DNA from: Stereocaulon alpinum
Taxonomy: Eukaryota; Ascomycota; Lecanoromycetes; Lecanorales; Stereocaulaceae
DNA length: 26,171 nt
Direction: 5' to 3'
NCBI GenBank assembly: GCA_018257865.1
Contig: JAEUBA010000202.1
Span: 1-26,171 of the forward strand
Below are positions 10,703-18,963 of this stretch, piece after piece (position 1 is the stretch's first letter; every line of letters begins with the position of its first letter). The position numbers and the translations under genes were made by a program. The notes below the pieces were generated by a model that did no database searches, was not told the origin of the DNA, and saw nothing but the letters and a program-made list of their open reading frames with translations.

Positions 10703-12040
10703 TGGAAAGACGGTGATAGGGACGGACGAAAGGAAGACTTATACCTAAAATTATATAATAAACCGCTATACGAGTTAGTTAAGGGAGACGAAGCTACGTA
10801 CCCCCCCAGATACGTTAAGCTATCCTTAATATAGGTCTTTTAAGTAGTCCGTTACCTATTTATCTTATAGGAGGTGAGGTACTAACGTTAGCTAGTAGTA
10901 TTTCCGAGCAAAGACCTATTAAGGGTATTATAGAGTAATAAGGGCCTCGCGCTAAAGGTTTAGTCCGACGTTCGGTAAGTCTAGGTATACCTAGTAGTAT
11001 TTGGGAAGTACCAGCTGTATAGCGAAGAAGGAACCGGTTATTTTAATATTAACTAAAGTAACTTTATCGACAGCGTAGGTATAAACGCCATATATAATAT
11101 TCGAGAGGGAGCTACGTATATTATATAGGAGCTAAGCAGTCTCTCCTCTAATACTACTATTTTTATTAATATTCCCCCTCTTAGTAAGGCCAGCACTCAG
11201 CCTAAGCTATATAAGATTAATATAGGGAAGAAATCTAAGATATAAGTCTATCCTAAGGGGCTTACTAAAGAGCTAAAGGCAGCTGAATAAGAATAGCCTA
11301 AGATAACTAGGCCGAATAAGGAAGCTAAACGTCCTAAGATAACTAGGACTAAGGTAGCTCAGCTAAAGACCGATACTAATTAAGGCCTTTATAAGAGTCC
11401 TAAGATAACTAGGCCGAAGGAAGCTAAACGTCCTAAGACTACTAGGACTAAGGTAGCTAAACTGAAGGCGGATAATAGGAAAAGGTAGCAGGTTACTAAC
11501 ACTAAACCCGAAATACTAAGTAAGAAAGCTAAGCCTAAAACACCTACTAATAAGCCTAAGCTTATACAAAAGCTAATCGACTTAGCTAGTAAAGGGAGGC
11601 GCTTCGCTTTAGACGAAGAGATTAAGATAACTATAACTACAGCTAAGTACTATACCTATAACGACCTTAAGTAGGTATAGGGGAAGGTAGTCCTACTCGC
11701 GACGGCCCTATATAGTACGTAGATTTTACTTAGATCCTATAACGAACGTATAGTTAAGTAGTTAACAATAAATCGTTTATAGGCGAAGTAGGCGCTGGAG
11801 GATATCCTTAAGTTCCAGACCTATATAGCTAAGCTCTCTAATAATAGGGAGCTTAATAACGCCCTGCTTATAAAAGCTAACGCTATATTTAATAAGATTA
11901 CTAAGGCTTTCCTATCTATAGACCGTATCATACGCGATAACTTTAAGGAATAGCGCAGTGCGGTACCGGAGGGACTTAAGAAGCTTATAGAAGAGAATAA
12001 TAAGGCAGTTAACGGCTACGGCGATATTATAGAGGAATAA
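10703..12040 (+). pseudogene. Gypsy-B ORF2: basic Lys/Pro/Thr-rich protein downstream of pol
   Basis: A frame of about 445 codons (frame 2) runs to GAG GAA TAA at 12032-12040, in the position where env lies in other retroelements. I do not recognise a family. The first ~170 codons look globular, with many TAG/TAA codons likely from Trp/Gln (for example SNKGLALKV.SDVR, then FGKYQLYSEEGTGYF near 11000-11045). The middle is a basic, low-complexity part with two copies of PKITRP.KEAKRPK.TRTKVA (11297-11467). The last ~160 codons are charged and probably helical (EDILKFQTYIAKLSNNRELNNA, EGLKKLIEENNKAV). No signal peptide or membrane segment is evident, so an envelope role is not supported; a nucleic-acid or chromatin-binding accessory protein fits better. 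Start not determined. Coding is supported by a frame distinct from pol, the internal protein repeat and a natural-looking composition. Confidence 0.6.
11297..11467 (+). repeat. Imperfect duplicated basic module inside ORF2
   Basis: Two copies, 11297-11368 and 11399-11467, encode PKITRP(N)KEAKRPK.TRTKVA.LK. One has an extra AAT codon. The repeat keeps the reading frame, as expected of coding sequence, and gives a dense run of Lys and Arg. Confidence 0.75.
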
Positions 12041-12107
12041 GTATAATATTAGCCTATACTTTAGCTATAACTACGAGGGCGCAGCCTTTTCTCTTTATTA
12101 GTAGCAC

Positions 12108-12267
12108 TGTTATAGTTCCTCTATTATAGTATTCCTTTATTATAGTTTAGTCTAACCGTAGTACCAAGCTCTTAGTGCAAGCTAAGAGCTTAGTATCTAA
12201 TAGAAGTAGTACAATAGCTAGAGAAGAATTAAATTATCTTATACTCTTATAGAATTAGGCTATAATA
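12108..12267 (+). repeat. Gypsy-B 3' LTR (160 bp)
   Basis: Matches 3058-3217 without gaps. It starts TGTTATAG and ends TATAATA. It is more heavily converted than the 5' copy (GG to AG, CCA to CTA, CAC to TAT). The 30 bases before it are pyrimidine-rich (CCTTTTCTCTTTA), not a typical polypurine tract. Confidence 0.93.
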
Positions 12268-12272
12268 CTTAT
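12268..12272. repeat. Target-site duplication of Gypsy-B, right copy (CTTAT)
   Basis: Matches 3053-3057 exactly and is followed directly by the resumed Gypsy-A RT frame. Confidence 0.93.
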
Positions 12273-14799
12273 TAATATTTCGTATATTATCTATCTTAAT
12301 AATATCTTAATTTATAGCGCGAACCTAGCGGACTACTAGCGGTATATTTAGTAAGTACTAGAATAATTATATTAGTTCTCGCTTTTCGCTAACCTAAAGA
12401 AGTATTAGTTTAGTACTAAACGGGTTAAATTTCTTAGATTTATTATATCTACTAATAGCGTAGTAATAGATTAGGAACGCGTAGCGATAATTAGGGAATA
12501 GCTTAGGCTAAAGACCTTTTAAGATATATAAGTCTTTTTAGGCTTTATAAATTTCTATTAGCGGTTTATTTATAACTATATTACTATAGCTGCGCCTCTA
12601 ACCGACTTACTTAAAGGTAGTAAGGACGGGAAAAAGGTAGGTTAACTTTAGTAGAATAATAATACTAAAGGTACTTTTTAAAAGCTTTAGGATATCTTTT
12701 TTAGTACGCTATTTCTATACTACTTTAACTTAGAAGAGAAGTTATATATAGAAACTAACGCCTCTAACTTTACTATTATAGTAGTACTTATATAACCGGA
12801 TAATAATAGCTACTAGCACCTAATTACCTTTTAGTCTTAAAAGATAATTCCTACGGAGTAGAATTATAAGGTTTACGACTAAGAATTACTCGCTATAGTA
12901 GCGGTAATAAAATAGTAGTAGTACTACTTAGAAGGTAGCCCGTTTATTATTAAGGTTCTTACTAATTATAATAATCTTAAGGGCTTTATAAAGTAGAAGT
13001 AGTTAAATCCTTAGTAAGCTAGGTAGGCGCTAAAGCTTACTACTTTTAATTTCGAAATTACTTATTATACTAGAAAAACGAATCCTGCGGATCTGCTATT
13101 ATAACGCCCTAATTATAAAGGAAGTTCCCCGCTAAATACTAAGTTATTACTAACGTTATAGAATAAACTCGCGCTTTAGGGAGGAAGTAAAGAATATAAG
13201 GAGATTATCGTAGCGATATCGCCGGCTTTCTAAATTATAGGAATTTAAGTTATTATTCCCTAAAAGGATATAAAAGGTATTATAGAATTAGCCTATAAGG
13301 ATCCTTAATATTTAATTAAGACTTTAATTTAAGACTTATAGGCTATTAATAATTAGGCGAAATCCTTTTCTATAAATAAGGGTACGCCGTTATAGCGCTA
13401 TCTCTAAAGTAAGGTATAGGCTTTAGACTTAGAAGGAATATTAAAAAATAATAACCGCCTATATATCCTTAGAGACGAAGCCTTAAGGGAAGAACTTATT
13501 AGTAAATACTATAATAATCCCCTAGTAGGGTACTTTAGCGCTAAGAAGATATATAAGTTATTTACCTATAAATACTTTTAGTACGGGAGTTCTAAGTAAG
13601 TTAATAAGTATATTAAGACTTATAATATCTACTAAAGAACTAAGGCTCCTCGCTATCGCCTCTATAGCGAACTAAGTTCGCTTTCTATTACTAATAAGCT
13701 ATAGAAGGAGCTTTTAATAGACTTTATTATAGGTCTACCCCTAAATAAATATAAGAATATAGTCTATAATACTATTCTAGTAATTATTAATTAATTTACT
13801 AAGATAGTAAGGTATATACTTACTACTACTATAATCGACGCTGCTAAGCTAGCGGATATTTTTTATACTAAGATAGTATACCCCTACGGTATACCTAATA
13901 GTATTATTAGTAATAGAGGTTCGATATTTACTAACGCCTTCTAGTTAGCTATTTATTTTTACTCTAAGATTAAGCGCCGCCTAAGTACCGCCTTTTATCT
14001 TTAGACTAATAGTTAGACGGAACGCTAGAATTAGGTACTAAAGTACTACTTATATATCTTTACTAACAATAAGTAAACTACTTAGGCGAAATAGCTACTA
14101 ATAGTAGAATTCGTATATATAAATAGTCTTTATTCCTCTATTAGAACGATACTATTCTACTTAATATATAGATACTACCCTAAACTTCGTTAGAAACTTA
14201 AGGATAAGTCCCTAGAGGGGAGGATACCTACTATAAATAAGAGGATTAGATTACTATAAGTATTAAGAGACGAAGCTATAGAATACCTATAGCGCGCTAG
14301 AGAGTCTTAAGTTAAGTAGTATAATAAGAATTATAAGCCTTAAAGTTATAAGGTCGGAGATCTAGTAATACTATTAACTAAGAATCTTAAGTAAAAACGC
14401 TTAAGTAAAAAGTTATCTTATAAATTCGTAGGGCCTTTTAGGATTACTAATAAAGTAGGAGCGTAGGCTTACTATCTTCTACTACTATAAACTTATAGAA
14501 TCTATAATACTTTTTATATCTTATTATTAGAGCTATACTACCTTCGCGATAGTAATAAGATATTAGCGAACTTTATATAAGCCCCCGAACTTATCGATAA
14601 TAATAAGATATAGGAGGTTAAAGAAATTATAGATAAGGTCTAAGATAAGTAAGGTATTTAGTATAAGGTTAAATAGACTAGCTAGGGTAAAGAATATAAC
14701 TAGTAGTTACTAGATAAAAAACTTAAGGATACCTATAACTTAACTTAAGCCTTTAACGAGTAGATAGTTAGTAAGTATATATAGTCTCTAATTCTTTAA
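12268..14799 (+). pseudogene. Gypsy-A pol, 3' part: RT, RNase H, integrase, chromodomain
   Basis: Continuation of Gypsy-A pol after the nested insertion, in one frame (1) to TAA at 14797-14799. RT resumes at I.YLNNILIYS (12277-12315), the YLDDILIYS catalytic block with both Asp codons changed to Asn. RNase H spans about 12745-13100: LYIETNASNF for LYIETDAS. The integrase zinc region is about 13480-13640. The integrase core has Asp intact at 13720 (IDFIIGLP), Asn for Asp at 13912 (ISNRGSIFT) and Glu intact at 14020 (TER.NQV). The GPF-type C-terminal part is at about 14430-14470 (KFVGPFRI), and a chromodomain follows at 14614-14750 (EVKEIIDK...YKVK.TS.GKEYN). Stops are all TAA or TAG at former Gln/Trp codons. 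The match to chromovirus order is complete, so the assignment is firm. Confidence 0.92.
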
Positions 14800-15007
14800 A
14801 TACTATTAACAGCAGCGAGTAAGCAGCGGCGATAATATAAGTTATAATAATTATAAACCTTATAGGTAAATAGTCTTATACTATAAGTATACTCCTCTAT
14901 AATTCTTATACTTACTTACTTATACCTTAGTAGGGTAGAGATAAGATTATATTAATTACTATCTAAATTACTATCTATTATCGGCGAGACGTCGCACGTA
15001 AGTATAT
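14800..15007 (+). other. Gypsy-A 3' untranslated region, first part
   Basis: Noncoding as far as I can see. It contains AGCAGCG-type short repeats at 14810-14832 and several CTTACTTA strings near 14910-14930. No further ORF is apparent on the plus strand. Confidence 0.4.
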
Positions 15008-15375
15008 TTACTAAGTATTAGTAAAGAAAAAGAAAAAACCTAACGCTACTTCTATACTAAAGTATAGCTATATAACTTATTCCTTAAAAGCCTTAATATA
15101 CTCCTAGAGGCTTTTAATCTCTTTTAGGTATTTAGTAATAGTTTACTTTAGCTCTATAACGCGCTATATAGCCGCTACGAGTTATTACTATAGATTAGCG
15201 ATAATTATAGGGGCTACCTTACTAGTCGCTACTATTTAACCCTATACTTTTCGCTACTAAGTTATTCGCTTCCTAATCTTCTTCCTCTTATACTGCACTT
15301 ATTATATCTAGCCGTCGGTAAAATAACGCCGCACCGATCGCTATATAGACCGTCGAAACGGCTTTAGGATCTAGA
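15008..15375 (-). pseudogene. Antisense ORF in Gypsy-A 3' region, possible coiled coil
   Basis: Read on the minus strand, about 120 codons can be followed to TAG TAA at 15013-15008. The first third is basic (RRYFTDG, then YKRKKIRKRIT near 15290-15260). It is followed by a long helix-prone part with heptad-like spacing of Leu, Ile and Val: ANLQQQLVAAIQRVIELKQ and KYLKEIKSLQEYIKAFKEQV. I do not recognise the family. It lies between the pol stop and the 3' LTR, antisense to the element. Antisense extra ORFs in this position are known in some plant Ty3/Gypsy elements, but a captured host gene fragment is equally possible. RIP removes TGA codons and all CA/TG, so an open-looking frame is weak evidence; the amphipathic helix pattern is the main support. 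Confidence 0.4.
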
Positions 15376-15378
15376 TAT

Positions 15379-15548
15379 ATTAAGAGGCGACGTAGTAGAG
15401 CTATTAGAATAATATACCTTATAATAACGATTAAGTCTATAGTAACTATCCTTATAACGCTAATAAAGAGGAGTATTACCTTAATTATAATCGTTATTCC
15501 CTATATAGAAATAAGTCCTATAGGGTAAAGGTATATTAATAATATAGT
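15379..15548. other. Gypsy-A 3' region with an 11-bp inverted repeat
   Basis: AATAACGATTA at 15423-15433 is repeated inverted at 15488-15498 with a 54-base spacer. Nothing else is recognised in this stretch. Confidence 0.4.
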
Positions 15549-15677
15549 CTATAAGTATTAGTAGCTAGTAATATACGCCGGTTACGCGATAGCGACGTAC
15601 GATATTAAGTATATATATATATATTATATCTATAAGTAATATATTAGCAGCTAATAATATACGCTAATTACGCGATA
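15549..15677 (+). repeat. Diverged tandem duplication (about 47 bp unit)
   Basis: CTATAAGTATTAGTAGCTAG... at 15549-15595 recurs as CTATAAGTAATATATTAGCAGC... at 15630-15677. Both end in TTACGCGATA. The first copy continues GCGA; in the second copy the solo LTR interrupts at CGATA, and GCGA follows after it (15932-15935). The first copy therefore shows what the empty site looked like. Confidence 0.7.
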
Positions 15678-15926
15678 TATAAAGGCTAGCGACGCCGGCT
15701 CTAAGCTAGCGCACTAAGGTATAAGAGACGTAAAGTTACTAGATTTAGGTATTAAGTAATAGACATAATTATATTACTTGGTAGTAGAGTAGTAGCAGAA
15801 CTAATTTCTAAAGATCCCTAAAACACGGGGGAGTCCTAGGTAGTAATACTATTACCAAGCCCCTAGACCCTAATTAATATTATTGCGTTAGCGTAGCTAT
15901 AACGCGCACACGCTTAAGGGTTAATA
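15678..15926 (-). repeat. Solo LTR of Gypsy-A family, inverted
   Basis: The reverse complement of the 3' LTR at 16451-16699, also 249 bp, with six differences, all CA/TA or TG/TA. It is flanked by its own 5-bp duplication CGATA (15673-15677 and 15927-15931), so it is a separate insertion reduced to one LTR by recombination, not one arm of a terminal-inverted-repeat transposon. On the minus strand it starts TATTAACCC (originally TG) and ends TATA (originally CA). Confidence 0.85.
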
Positions 15927-16434
15927 CGATAGCGATATATAATCTTAAAAGAATATTTAGATATTATTATAATAAGAAGAACTATTAACTATATTAGTAA
16001 TATTAATTACGATATAGGTACGCTAATATTAGGGTACGAACGAGTTATATTAGGAGTTATAAAGAGAGAAAAGTTAGGGGGAAAGTTATTATTTATATAC
16101 CCGTAGGTCGTCGTCGCTACGATATCGCTATACGTTAAAGCTATTTAAAATAATAATAACTAATAATACGGTAACGCGGTTATTACCTACTAATATAGTT
16201 AGTAATTAACTATATTTATTAATAACTACGCGTTACTACTACGCCTACTACGTATTCTTTTTATATTATAATAGATTTAGGCGTTACTGCAGTTAGACGA
16301 TATTCTATATATATAAGGCGCCGCCTTAACGACGTCGCCTCTAGGTTAACTCTTTTCCCTTACGTTTTCTACTAAGTTTAAAGGGTTTTTAATAAGCAGT
16401 CTATTCTATATATTTAGTACCTAGGGACTAGGGC
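15927..16434 (+). other. Gypsy-A 3' region before the 3' LTR
   Basis: About 500 bases with no recognised ORF, AT-rich with scattered CpG. It ends in the polypurine tract. Probably 3' untranslated sequence of Gypsy-A. Confidence 0.4.
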
Positions 16435-16450
16435 TTAGAGGGGAGGATAC
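16435..16450 (+). other. Polypurine tract of Gypsy-A
   Basis: TAGAGGGGAGGATAC ends directly at the start of the 3' LTR. A purine run in this position primes plus-strand DNA synthesis in LTR retrotransposons, which fixes the LTR start and the plus orientation. Confidence 0.7.
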
Positions 16451-16699
16451 TATTAACCCTTAAGCGTATACGCGTTATAGCTACGCTAACGTAATAATAT
16501 TAATTAGGGTCTAGGGGCTTAGTAATAGTATTACTACCTAGGACTCCCCCGTATTTTAGGGATCTTTAGAAATTAGTTCTGCTACTACTCTACTACCAAG
16601 TAATATAATTATGTCTATTACTTAATACCTAAATCTAGTAACTTTACGTCTCTTATACCTTAGTGCGCCAGCTTAGAGCCGGCGTCGCTAGCCTTTATA
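16451..16699 (+). repeat. Gypsy-A 3' LTR (249 bp)
   Basis: Starts TATTAACCCTTAAGCG (TG turned into TA) right after the polypurine tract and ends GCCTTTATA (CA turned into TA). Its length and sequence match the inverted solo LTR at 15678-15926. The following ATATA (16700-16704) should be the element's target duplication, to be matched by the 5' flank outside the window. It is not duplicated at 16446-16450, as expected if this is one end of a full element. Confidence 0.8.
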
Positions 16700-16862
16700 A
16701 TATATAGCTTTCCTTCCTTAGATTTATTCTCCTAGTTAATTAACACCCCTATCGACTCGCTTTAGGCCGGCCCCTAATATTAGAATAAATCTTATAACTT
16801 ACCCCTACCCTCGTAAGTATACTAGCGAGATTAAATAAATAGTATAAACCTACTTAGTATTT

Positions 16863-18600
16863 AACCCTACTAAAGTAGTAGAAGAAACTAAATAACCCGC
16901 TAGAGGCGAAGACTATAAGGAGTAGTTACTAGTAGATAAAGCTATAGGACGGTACTTTAAAGCTAAAGAGGTATTAGCCTATTAACTATTAATAATTAAA
17001 AGAGGCTATAGCCTACTACTATAATATTACTAATACTAGCGGGTATTAAAGAAAATTTCTATACTCCTAAATTATACCTAATAACCTAAATACTAAGTAC
17101 CTTAGTCTTCGTCTCTCTACCTACCTATCTACCTTAATAAAATTCGCTACTGCGTACCTATATACTACCTTATAAGAGTATACGCTAAAGCGTACCTCCT
17201 AACCGTCTAAGATTTTTATCTAAGAGCTAATCTCTAGTACCTATACCCTCTTCTTTAGATCCTAACGACCCCCTACCCTTAATTAAAACTTCTAAGCTAA
17301 AAGATATAGAGAACTTAAGCTCTAAAGAAGCTACTATAAGGTAGTAAGTCCTCTTTTATATAGAGCTACGTAGCTGCTAGGCACGTAAACACTATTATAG
17401 GTTTAATAGATAGGTAAGTGCGAGTATAATTTATAGATTACTAGTAGAGCTAATAACTAAGGAAGTAAGAAGGAAATTAAGGTATATATAATTCTTTAAG
17501 TCCCTAGCTAAGCCCGCTTACTAAGCGTACTAAGAACTTCGCCTAATATACTAGAAACCTACTAAGTATACTAGGCCTAGTACTAATATTCGCCTTCTGC
17601 TTTATAACTATCCTCCCCCTTAGGAGGTTTAGTCCCTAAGCCTTAATATAGGTTAATCCTAGTAGTAGTAATATTACTATTTATAGGCCTAATACTTATA
17701 AAGCTTATAACCCTAGTAACGTAGTTACTACGACTTAGTATAAAGTAGTAGTGTATTACGGAGTAGTAACGCGTTTCGCGAATTACTTTACTTTTAAGGT
17801 AGCGAACGTAGCAGCGCGTTCTATACTTACTAAACCTTATAGTAATTCGTCTAGTCTTTTTTCTACTAGTAAGTAATATTAAGCTTTTAATAATAGTAAG
17901 TATTTATCTCTAAATCCTTATATATTATTAAATATTAATATTAGTAGTATTACTATAGTAGCTTAATATTCTTACGATAGTAGAGTAGCTTACTTACTAA
18001 GGTATTCGAATCTAGCGTATTAATCTTAGTTAGCTAAGTATTATAACCTAATATAGTAATCTTACGAATCTTCTAATACCGCCTTAGACTACTACCTTCT
18101 TTTTAACTCTTAAATACTTACGTAGCTATAGAAGGAATATATTAATAATATTAGTAGTACTATTATTATTAACCCCTTACTATTATAGCCCTTTAGGGCG
18201 TTTCTTACCTTCGCTATATACGTAATTAATTAATAAGTAAGGGAGAACGCGAAGTTTAGCTAATAGTAGGTATAGTAGCTTCTCCCTTACTTATACCTAT
18301 CTCCTCCTTACCTCCTACCTTACTTAGGGCTACCTCCTCTCCTACCTTATAGCCGCCTCTTATTATAGGGGCTCTTATATTACTACTACCTCCTCCTCCC
18401 GCTCCGCCGGCTCTACTATCTCTAGGCTAAGGCTCTACCCCTCCTAGTAAGTATTCCGTATTTAGTAAGAGGGGAAGTATATAAGGAATTATACTAAGGT
18501 ATCTATAGCTCGCGCTTACTTATATTATATATAGGCGGTTACTTAGATCTTAGACGCTATATACGTTTAACTAAGTAAAGGTAGCTACTAATATAAATAT
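16863..18600 (+). pseudogene. Unassigned stretch, possible Pro/Ser/Gln-rich coding remnant
   Basis: This stretch lies between the Gypsy-A 3' LTR and Gypsy-C. I recognise no domain. In frame 0 from 16863 it reads a charged, helix-prone start (KEQLLVDKAIGRYFKAKEVLA once stops are read as Gln, about 16917-16980). A long part rich in Ser, Asn, Pro, Gln and Tyr/His follows (for example NSSSLFSTSK near 17840, ESSNTALDYY near 18070). From about 18239 a Pro/Ser/Thr-rich reading continues in frame 2, so a frameshift or small intron would be needed. This resembles the disordered parts of fungal regulatory proteins, and it could be a duplicated or captured host gene. However, C-rich DNA gives Pro/Ser in any frame, and RIP removes TGA, so a noncoding repeat is also possible. 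Confidence 0.25.
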
Positions 18601-18963
18601 AGTAGGTACTTATAGGGGGGGTACCCCTATAAACCTAATATTATACCCGCCTTATTCGCCCTTACTATATTTTCGGCTACTACTAGCCTAGAAGTTCGCG
18701 TAGCTCTTTAGGCCTAAAAAGGTAAGAGTTATTTAGCTTTATATACTTAGTACGGCTTTAGCTAATAAGTATAGCTACGCTTATTACTACCTATCCCCCT
18801 CCTCCTACCCTACCCCTTCCTATCCTACCCCCTACCCGCCTTATAGCAGCGCCTACTAGCCCTTTAGGGTTAAGTATTTAAGGTAAGTTATTACTCTATT
18901 TAGGCCTATATAGATTAGGCGTGCTAATACTAAGTAGTTATACTTAGGTACTTAGGCCTTATA
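18600..18963 (-). repeat. Candidate 3' LTR of Gypsy-C
   Basis: On the minus strand the purine run AAGGGAAAAGTAGAGGG (about 18980-18965) is followed at 18963 by TATAAGGCCTAAGTACC, which could be an LTR start (TG turned into TA). A TATA-like CTATATAGGCC lies about 60 bases further in. The far end is not determined because the 5' LTR is outside the window; 18600 is a guess. The stretch includes a very C-rich part on the plus strand (18786-18838). It may instead be part of the Pro-rich reading to its left. Confidence 0.3.

Larger units (their letters stand above)
3058..12267 (+). mobile_element. Gypsy-B: complete nested Ty3/Gypsy chromovirus (9.2 kb)
   Basis: A full-length LTR retrotransposon of 9,210 bp inserted in the reverse transcriptase of Gypsy-A. 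It has two 160-bp LTRs, 5-bp target duplications, one Gag-Pol frame (about 3285-10274) and a second ORF after pol (about 10703-12040). The reverse transcriptase type (VVDIRGLN, SYPLPLQ, FHQF..K.EDRYKL, GYKGSPPY.QRQT, LLGQRVDSLG) differs from that of Gypsy-A, so it is a separate lineage. It keeps clearly more CA and TG than the flanks, mainly in the 5' LTR, leader and ORF2, so it arrived later and met fewer RIP cycles. I see no clear polypurine tract before the 3' LTR and no certain primer-binding site after the 5' LTR. Confidence 0.93.
756..16699 (+). mobile_element. Gypsy-A: Ty3/Gypsy chromovirus, interrupted by Gypsy-B
   Basis: A plus-strand LTR retrotransposon with gag, protease, reverse transcriptase, RNase H, integrase and chromodomain in Ty3/Gypsy order, ending in a polypurine tract and a 249-bp 3' LTR. 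The 5' LTR is not in the window; the left edge of what can be seen is the Helitron end at 755, so the Helitron probably inserted into the 5' part of this element. Positions 3058-12267 are a younger Gypsy-B insertion, and 15678-15926 is a solo LTR of Gypsy-A's own family. Without these two inserts about 6.5 kb of Gypsy-A remains. The element is saturated with RIP changes and also has at least one small frameshift in the reverse transcriptase. Confidence 0.85.

Noticed and set aside
10702..10716. ATG at 10702 as a start codon
   Set aside because: Its frame hits TGA TAG after four codons and is not the frame of ORF2; it is simply one of few ATG triplets left after RIP.
10703..12040. Gypsy-B ORF2 as an envelope gene
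   Set aside because: No signal peptide, membrane segment or cleavage-site pattern can be seen; the protein is basic and low-complexity in the middle.
15601..15640. TA-rich run (ATATATATATAT) as an origin or centromere element
   Set aside because: Short simple sequence of the sort RIP produces; no further support.
15678..16699. A 1,022-bp DNA transposon or MITE with 249-bp terminal inverted repeats
   Set aside because: The left arm alone is flanked by CGATA on both sides, and the right arm starts directly after a polypurine tract. The two arms are an inverted solo LTR and a 3' LTR of one family.
18786..18838. G-quadruplex on the minus strand of the C-rich stretch
   Set aside because: Only five runs of three or more G, with loops of up to about 11 bases; too irregular to claim.
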